Positions 38,628-44,148 of a stretch of DNA of 44,148 nt are shown one piece after another; position 1 is the stretch's first letter; every line of letters starts with the position of its first letter. Origin of the DNA: an uncultured Clostridia bacterium (GTDB lineage Bacteria; Bacillota; Clostridia; TANB77; CAG-465); the NCBI GenBank assembly GCA_949106495.1, contig CARYZD010000011.1, positions 1 through 44,148 of the forward strand. Direction: 5' to 3'. The notes beneath the pieces were generated by a model, which saw only the letters and a list, made by a program, of their open reading frames with translations, ran no database searches and was not told where the DNA came from. Position numbers and translations under genes: made by a program.

Positions 38628-41069
38628 ATGTATGAATTTACAAATAGCGCAAGAAAAGTAATAGAACTTGCTAGAGAATTTTCATATGAGCACAATTATT
38701 CATATGTTGGAACAGAACATATATTATATGGATTAATTGCAGAAGATGAAGGTTTAGCAGCAACTATCTTAAAAAAACAAGATTTAACTAAAGAATATAT
38801 AGAAGATGAAATAATAAAAATAGATGGAGCAATGAATACACTTATAGATGAAAATGATATAGACTTTACTCCTAGAGCAAAAAGAATAATTGCAAATAGT
38901 CAAAAAGAAGCTTTAAGAATGGGGCAAAATTATGTTGGTTCAGAGCATATATTGTTAGCACTTATGAGAGAAATAGATAGTGTTGCTGTAAGAATACTAA
39001 TTGATTCAGATATAGACCCACAAAAAATATTTACAGAGCTATTAAGAATTTTAAGTGAAGATTCACCAATTTCAAAATCATATAGTGATCCAGCAGATAT
39101 GGAATCAAGAACTACTGGTAATACTCCAACACTTAATCAATATGGAAAAGATTTAACAGAACTTGCTAAACAAAATAAATTAGACCCTGTAATTGGAAGG
39201 GAAAAAGAAATTGAAAGAGTAATAGAAATTTTAAGTAGACGTACAAAAAATAATCCTGTTTTAATAGGGGAGCCTGGTGTTGGTAAAACAGCTGTTGTAG
39301 AAGGACTTGCTCAAATGATTTATGAGAATAATGTACCAGAAATATTAAAGGGAAAAAGAGTAGTATCTCTTGATATGGCTTCTATGATTGCTGGGGCTAA
39401 ATATAGAGGAGAATTTGAGGAAAGACTAAAAAAGGCACTTCAAGAGATGAAAACAGCTAAAAATATAATATTATTTATAGATGAGATACATACAATAGTA
39501 GGAGCAGGTTCTGCAGAAGGAGCAATGGACGCAGCAAATATATTAAAACCACTACTTTCAAGGGGAGAAATACAAGTTATAGGTGCAACTACTTTAAATG
39601 AATATAGAAAATATATAGAAAAAGATAGTGCTCTTGAAAGAAGGTTTCAAAGTGTAATTGTAGAAGAACCTAGTATTGAAGATACAATTGAGATTTTAAA
39701 GGGACTTAAAGATAAATATGAAGCACATCATAAGGTAAAAATTACAGATGATGCAATTAAAGAGGCAACAATTTTATCTGAAAGATATATTACAGATAGA
39801 TTTTTACCAGATAAGGCTATAGATTTAATAGATGAGGCTTGTTCTAAAGTTAAAATAAAAAGTTTAACTAAACCAGAAAGCTATAAAAATCTAGAAAAAG
39901 AATTGGAAGAAAAATCTAAAGAAAAAGAAGAAGCGATAATATCTCAAAATTTTGAAAAGGCTGCAAAAATTAGAGACGAAGAGAAAGCTTTAAAAGAAAA
40001 AATAGAAAAGCAAGATAAAAAATGGAAAAAACAGGAAAGCAATAGCGATGTTTCTATAAGTAAAGAAGATATTTGTGCAGTAGTGTCTAATTGGACAAAA
40101 ATACCAGCAACTAAACTTACAGAGACAGAAACAGAAAAATTAAAGAACTTAGATAAAGAACTAAAAAATAGAGTAATTGGTCAAGATGAAGCAATAGATG
40201 TTTTATCTAAAGCAATTAAAAGAGCAAGAGTAGGTCTTAAAGATGCTAATAGACCAATTGGCTCGTTTATGTTCTTAGGTCCAACAGGTGTTGGTAAAAC
40301 AGAACTTACTAAAGCATTAGCTGCAAATATGTTTGGAACAGAAAATTCTATGATTAGACTTGATATGTCTGAATATATGGAACCACATAGTGTATCAAAG
40401 TTAATAGGTTCACCTCCAGGATATGTTGGTTATGATGATGGAGGACAATTAACAGAACAAGTAAGACGTAAACCATATTCTATTATACTATTTGATGAAA
40501 TAGAAAAAGCACATCCAGATGTATTTAATATGTTACTTCAAATTTTAGATGATGGAAGACTTACAGATTCTAATGGTAGAACAGTAAGCTTTAAAAATAC
40601 AGTAATTATTATGACATCAAATACAGGAGCAAGAAACATAGTAGAAAATAAAACAATAGGTTTTGCAAGTAAAGAAGATGCAAATGTAAGTTATGAGAAA
40701 AATAAAAGTGAAGTAATGTCAGAACTTAAGAAAACTTTTAGACCTGAATTTTTAAATAGACTTGATGAAATAATTGTATTTAGAAAACTAGATAAAGAAT
40801 CTATTAAGAAAATTGCAAAAATAATGATTGATTTATCTATAAATAAATTGAAGGATAAAAATATTAATATTGAGGTTGATGATTCCTTAGTAGAATATAT
40901 AGCAAAGGTTGGTTTTGATGATACATATGGCGCAAGGCCACTTAAAAGAGCAGTTCAATCCAAAATTGAAGATAAATTTGCTGAAGAAATTCTTGATGGT
41001 AATATTAAAGACGGAGATAACATTATAATAAAAGTAGATGGAGATAACGTTTTTATAAAAGTTAAATAG
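38628..41069 (+). CDS. clpC: AAA+ unfoldase ClpC
   Basis: An 813-residue class I Hsp100. Two N-terminal Clp repeats (SYVGTEHILYGLI, NYVGSEHILLALM), the first AAA+ module with Walker A GEPGVGKT (~215) and Walker B ILFIDEIHT, a middle coiled coil with a UVR-like KEEAIISQNFEKAAKIRDEEKAL (M domain), and a second AAA+ module with GPTGVGKT (~550) and DEIEKAHPDVF. It unfolds substrates for ClpP and binds McsA/McsB at the N/M domains. Last gene of the CtsR operon, RBS GAAAGGAG. Confidence 0.98.
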   Translation: MYEFTNSARKVIELAREFSYEHNYSYVGTEHILYGLIAEDEGLAATILKKQDLTKEYIEDEIIKIDGAMNTLIDENDIDFTPRAKRIIANSQKEALRMGQNYVGSEHILLALMREIDSVAVRILIDSDIDPQKIFTELLRILSEDSPISKSYSDPADMESRTTGNTPTLNQYGKDLTELAKQNKLDPVIGREKEIERVIEILSRRTKNNPVLIGEPGVGKTAVVEGLAQMIYENNVPEILKGKRVVSLDMASMIAGAKYRGEFEERLKKALQEMKTAKNIILFIDEIHTIVGAGSAEGAMDAANILKPLLSRGEIQVIGATTLNEYRKYIEKDSALERRFQSVIVEEPSIEDTIEILKGLKDKYEAHHKVKITDDAIKEATILSERYITDRFLPDKAIDLIDEACSKVKIKSLTKPESYKNLEKELEEKSKEKEEAIISQNFEKAAKIRDEEKALKEKIEKQDKKWKKQESNSDVSISKEDICAVVSNWTKIPATKLTETETEKLKNLDKELKNRVIGQDEAIDVLSKAIKRARVGLKDANRPIGSFMFLGPTGVGKTELTKALAANMFGTENSMIRLDMSEYMEPHSVSKLIGSPPGYVGYDDGGQLTEQVRRKPYSIILFDEIEKAHPDVFNMLLQILDDGRLTDSNGRTVSFKNTVIIMTSNTGARNIVENKTIGFASKEDANVSYEKNKSEVMSELKKTFRPEFLNRLDEIIVFRKLDKESIKKIAKIMIDLSINKLKDKNINIEVDDSLVEYIAKVGFDDTYGARPLKRAVQSKIEDKFAEEILDGNIKDGDNIIIKVDGDNVFIKVK

Positions 41070-41098
41070 TTGAATTTATTTCATATTTGTGCTATAGT
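41070..41098 (+). promoter_or_regulatory. promoter of the zinc-ribbon gene
   Basis: TTGAAT (41070-41075), 17 bp, extended TG-C-TATAGT (-10 at 41093-41098). It lies directly after the clpC stop, so the next gene need not depend on the heat-shock operon. Confidence 0.65.
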
Positions 41099-41125
41099 CA
41101 TGTTATAGTATAAGGAGGAATGTAT

Positions 41126-41635
41126 ATGGAATTCATGAAAAAAGTAGAGGAAATTTCTAAAAAAGTTGGTGATACAGCTACTACTACATATAATACAGTT
41201 GCAGATAAATCTGGAAAATTAATTGAAGAAACTAAATTAAAGATTGCTATTTCAGATAAAGAAACCGATATTGATGAGATATATGAAGAAATCGGTAAAG
41301 CTGTGTATAATGCATATAAAGCTGGAGAAGATGTAGGAAAAGAATTTACTAAACAAGGAAAAAAGATAGATAGATTAAATGAAGAAATAAAAGAGATGAA
41401 TAAAAAAATACTTTTTAATAAAAATTTAAGAGTATGTGAATCATGTGGAGAAACAATACCTCTATTAAGTAAATTCTGTACAAACTGTGGTGAAAAACAA
41501 AAAGTAGTTAAATTTAAGGAAGAAAAGAAAGTAATTAAAAAAGAAGAAGTTGAAGTTGAAAAAGTATGTCCTGAATGCGGAGAAGTATGCGAACCTACAG
41601 TTAAATTCTGTAATAAATGTGGTCATAAATTTTAA
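41126..41635 (+). CDS. double zinc-ribbon protein with helical N-terminus
   Basis: A 169-residue protein. The N-terminal ~95 residues are helical/coiled (KKVEEISKKVGDTATTTYNTVADKSGKL..., similar to small helical-bundle domains), followed by two zinc ribbons: CESCGETIPLLSKFCTNCGEK and CPECGEVCEPTVKFCNKCGHKF. No membrane segment. ATG 41120 touches the AAGGAGG site, so ATG 41126 (7 bp) is the likely start. In many Firmicutes radA follows clpC; this gene takes that place. The specific role is unknown. Confidence 0.78.
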   Translation: MEFMKKVEEISKKVGDTATTTYNTVADKSGKLIEETKLKIAISDKETDIDEIYEEIGKAVYNAYKAGEDVGKEFTKQGKKIDRLNEEIKEMNKKILFNKNLRVCESCGETIPLLSKFCTNCGEKQKVVKFKEEKKVIKKEEVEVEKVCPECGEVCEPTVKFCNKCGHKF

Positions 41636-41644
41636 TATTATTAG

Positions 41645-41672
41645 GCTAGTTATGAAAATAACTAGCTTTTTT
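41645..41672 (+). terminator. intrinsic terminator
   Basis: GCTAGTTAT pairs with ATAACTAGC (41645-41653 with 41658-41666), followed by TTTTTT. Confidence 0.88.
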
Positions 41673-41726
41673 GTTGTTTATCTAAAATAAAATTATAAAA
41701 ATAGTAAAATTTTCTTAGGTGATTAT

Positions 41727-42341
41727 ATGAAACAAAAAGGTAAGGTTATTAGTATTTTTATAATTATAATTTTTATTATAGTAACTTTTACAGTTAATTA
41801 TAGTAAAAAAATTAAAGCTTCATCTGAAATAGATGTATTGACTAAAAATTCCATATTTGATATCATTTATAATGTAGATAGTATAGTAATTAATTGCATT
41901 TCAACAGACGGAGATAAACACTTATCAAAGACTAATAAATTAGATACTACAGTTATATATATAATAAATAATATAGAAAAATTTAAAGATTATATTATTA
42001 CTTGTGAATATGATGGTAGTGAGATAAGATGCTTTGGAAAAATAGGTTTAGATAAGTTTAGGGAAATATATTTAGGTTTATTTGATTCTATGGATTATAA
42101 TATTGAAGAATATAAATATTATAAAGAAGGATATGTAGAGTTATATTTTGAACCATGTAACTATCCAATGTGGGATAAAAAAGAAGTTATGAGTTTTACC
42201 TTTAAAGACAATAAATATAATTTAATTATAAAATATATTAGAAATTTAAATGATATACAAAATAATATATATATAAAATATGAATTAGATTGTAATTTGA
42301 AAATACAAAATGTTAGTATATTATCTTCAATAGTAAAATAA
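41727..42341 (+). CDS. exported or membrane-anchored protein of unknown function
   Basis: A 204-residue protein with an N-terminal signal/anchor (VISIFIIIIFIIVTFTVNY) and an Asn/Ile/Lys-rich extracytoplasmic domain with three Cys. The ribosome site is weak (TTAGGTGAT). It lies directly upstream of the broken VanY-type gene (13-bp gap), suggesting one operon for cell-surface proteins. No family is recognised. Confidence 0.65.
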   Translation: MKQKGKVISIFIIIIFIIVTFTVNYSKKIKASSEIDVLTKNSIFDIIYNVDSIVINCISTDGDKHLSKTNKLDTTVIYIINNIEKFKDYIITCEYDGSEIRCFGKIGLDKFREIYLGLFDSMDYNIEEYKYYKEGYVELYFEPCNYPMWDKKEVMSFTFKDNKYNLIIKYIRNLNDIQNNIYIKYELDCNLKIQNVSILSSIVK

Positions 42342-42354
42342 AAAAGGTGATATT

Positions 42355-43825
42355 ATGAAAAAGAATAAATTAAATCGTAAATCTATTATATTAATTTAGA
42401 AGATAATAGTACAGTAGTATTTTGTAATGGTAAAAATATCTTTTTATATAAATCAACATATGAAAAGTTAAAAAATGATAATATTGATTTAATTATAAAT
42501 AATGATAATTATATAGCTAGATTAAATAATGAAACGCTAAATAATAAATTTAGTGTTAATATAAAAATAAAACAAAATAATAATTATAGTTATGCATATG
42601 ATTTGTATATTAATTCTAAAGAAATAGTAGAATTAAAAGTTAATTTACCAAATAATAGTAAACAATATATTAGTCAATATTGTAATGATGAGTTACTTAC
42701 AAATAAAGCAATTGTTACAGATGAAGGTTTTACAGAAGTTGAATTAAAAGATGAAATATATGAATATAGATTAGCTTATATAATACCAGAAGAATTTGAA
42801 CTTAATGATATAACAATAAATAAAGGTGCAAGTAAAAATATAGAACTAAACATTGAAGATAAAAATTATACATATGGTAGTGTTAATATTACTTGCGATA
42901 ATGAGAATGCAGTAGAAATACACGACTTTAAGATTTTAGCCAAAGAGATTGGTGAATATAAAATATATGCTAAAACAGATAATTTAACTAAAGAGGCTAA
43001 TTTAAAAATAGAACAATCAGTGGAAAAAAAATAGAATTAAGTGAATTGACCATTAATTTAGTAAAAGATACTACTTTTAAAATTAATGCAAATGTTATAC
43101 CAGATAATTCAGTGAATAAAGAACTTATTTGGAAGTCAAGTGATGAGAATATAGCATCAGTTGATAACGAAGGAAATATTAAAGCATTAAATGAAGGAAA
43201 TTGTGAGATTATAGTATCAACTAAAGAAGAGCCAATTGTTACAGAAAAACTTCTAGTTGAAGTAAAAACAAAGGCTATAGGTTCAATATCAAAAACTTAT
43301 CCGCCATTTAATACTAAGATAGATGGTATAACATATATAAATGGAATAATGCTAGTAAATAAAAAATATTCAATACCACAAAGCTATGCTCCTGGTTTAC
43401 AAAATATTGCATATAGTGCTTTCTTAGATTTAAAAAGAGATGCTGCTATTGCTGGATTTAATATTGATTTATTATCTGGATTTAGGTCATATGAAACACA
43501 AAATAGATTATATAATAATTATGTTGCTACATATGGACAAGCAGAAGCAGATACATTTTCAGCAAGACCTGGAACTTCAGAACACCAAACTGGTCTTGCG
43601 ATGGATGTAGGCTGGATAGATGATTCCTATGGAGATACACCTTCTGGAAAATGGCTTGCAGCTAATTGCTATAAATATGGATTTATTATTAGATATCCTA
43701 AAAATAAAGAAAGTATAACAGGATATAAATATGAACCATGGCATATACGCTATTTAGGAACAGATATAGCAAAAGATGTTTACGATAGTGGATTGTGTTT
43801 AGAAGAATATTTAGGAGTCAAATAA
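42355..43825 (+). pseudogene. VanY-type D,D-carboxypeptidase with BIG2 domain, broken in two places
   Basis: AAGGTGATATT precedes ATG 42355, which opens MKKNKLNRKSIILI and stops at TAG 42397. Reading resumes in another frame (~42376-43034; YINLEDNSTVVFCNGKNIF...), so most of the signal-peptide core appears deleted. At the A8 run 43024-43031 the frame again needs a -1 shift: ...QSVEKK stops at TAG 43032, while KIELSELTINLVKD continues in the next frame to 43825. That last part is a BIG2-like domain (VNKELIWKSSDENIASVDNEG) plus a complete VanY peptidase domain with SEHQTGLAMDVG and EPWHIRYLG zinc/catalytic motifs. Its intact C-terminus suggests recent decay or phase-variable control. Confidence 0.72.
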
Positions 43826-43831
43826 TCATTA

Positions 43832-43861
43832 AAAGTAGGGTGGTTTTAACTACCCTATTTT
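43832..43861 (+). terminator. intrinsic terminator
   Basis: AAAGTAGGGT pairs with ACCCTATTTT (43832-43841 with 43852-43861, one G-U pair), with the T's inside the 3' arm. Confidence 0.8.
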
Positions 43862-43943
43862 ACTTTAAATATTGATAAATCAACGTTAGTTATAGCTTAG
43901 AAATAAAATTTTAAAAAAACTTTAATTTTTTTGTAAAAAAGTG

Positions 43944-43972
43944 TTGACAATTGAAACAAAAAGTAGTATTAT
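43944..43972 (+). promoter_or_regulatory. strong promoter P1, probably of an rRNA operon
   Basis: TTGACA (43944-43949), 17 bp, TATTAT (43967-43972). It is the first of two tandem strong promoters 117 bp apart in a gene-free stretch from 43862 to the window end. Confidence 0.75.
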
Positions 43973-44059
43973 AAATAGCGTCGCAAGGAGATAGAAAAAA
44001 CACTTAAATATTTGTTAAAACTTTAGAGAAAAACTTTTAAAAATATTTTATAAAATGTG

Positions 44060-44089
44060 TTGACAAATCTTAACTCTTTGTGTTATAAT
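44060..44089 (+). promoter_or_regulatory. strong promoter P2, probably of an rRNA operon
   Basis: TTGACA (44060-44065), 18 bp, extended TG-T-TATAAT (-10 at 44084-44089). The sequence after it has a small hairpin GTTCTC/GAGAAC (44096-44101 with 44107-44112) and ACATTGAAAAATAAAC (44122-44137), which resembles pre-16S leader sequence of Firmicutes. No ORF follows before the window ends at 44148. Confidence 0.72.
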
Positions 44090-44148
44090 AAAGTCGTTCT
44101 CAACGAGAGAACAAAACAGTACATTGAAAAATAAACAATGCAAGATAC

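Noticed and set aside
1..44148. CRISPR arrays, insertion sequences, prophage genes and tRNA genes
   Set aside because: I saw no regularly spaced repeats, transposase, integrase or phage structural genes, and no tRNA-like cloverleaf in the gaps on either strand.

Overview
The window is about 44 kb of very AT-rich DNA (roughly 70% or more A+T) from an endospore-forming member of the Clostridia. Three things point there. The AT-rich codon use and strong GGAGG Shine-Dalgarno sites are typical of low-GC Firmicutes. The sporulation genes are of clostridial type: a DUF3794/LysM protein like SipL of Clostridioides difficile, yunB, the spoVAC-AD-AE set, spoIIP, gpr and small coat proteins. Core-gene neighbourhoods are Firmicute-like: rplM-rpsI, recA-recX, topA-trmFO, holA-gpr, dnaG-rpoD and ctsR-mcsA-mcsB-clpC. 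I see no insertion sequence, prophage, CRISPR array or tRNA gene.

Layout. 1-1.2 kb: the C-terminus of an LPNTG surface protein and a frame-disrupted membrane-anchored gene. 1.3-5.4 kb: sipL-yunB, a DUF84 NTPase, a HAD phosphatase and an orphan YefM/Phd-type antitoxin. 5.5-6.5 kb (minus): rplM-rpsI with a structured leader. 6.6-8.2 kb: an HD protein with a degenerate EAL domain. 8.4-11.8 kb: SOS-regulated recA, a decayed small frame, recX, deoD and scpA. 11.9-13.7 kb: a divergent groES-groEL pair without a CIRCE operator. 13.8-15.3 kb: a membrane protein, Mini-RNase III and an unknown gene. 15.3-17.7 kb (minus): spoVAC-AD-AE plus two small coat-like proteins. 17.8-24.4 kb: divIVA, spoIIP, topA, a small SPNTG exported protein, trmFO and holA. 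24.4-28.5 kb: gpr, a beta-repeat membrane protein, a rhodanese, and two neighbouring genes sharing an FWKxEWK module. 28.6-34.2 kb: a sugar nucleotidyltransferase, a polytopic membrane protein, dnaG, rpoD and a small membrane protein. 34.3-36.6 kb: a secreted caspase-fold peptidase candidate split by an A7 tract, with a membrane-anchored partner. 36.6-41.7 kb: the CtsR regulon operon and a zinc-ribbon protein. 41.7-43.9 kb: an exported protein and a broken VanY-type carboxypeptidase. 43.9-44.1 kb: two tandem strong promoters, probably the start of an rRNA operon.

The most interesting signal is regulatory. At three junctions (divIVA/spoIIP, holA/gpr, membrane protein/rhodanese) a terminator-like hairpin with a U-run overlaps the ribosome-binding site or start codon of the next gene. 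At gpr and the rhodanese a sporulation-sigma-like promoter can be read across the hairpin, placing the transcript start after the 5' arm. The terminator of a vegetative gene could then also silence read-through translation of the sporulation gene, while the gene's own promoter would make a hairpin-free mRNA. This is inference from sequence.

A second theme is frame disruption confined to exported or surface proteins (312-1044, 34485-36004, 42355-43825). Two of the disruptions lie in A7 and A8 runs, while every housekeeping gene is intact.
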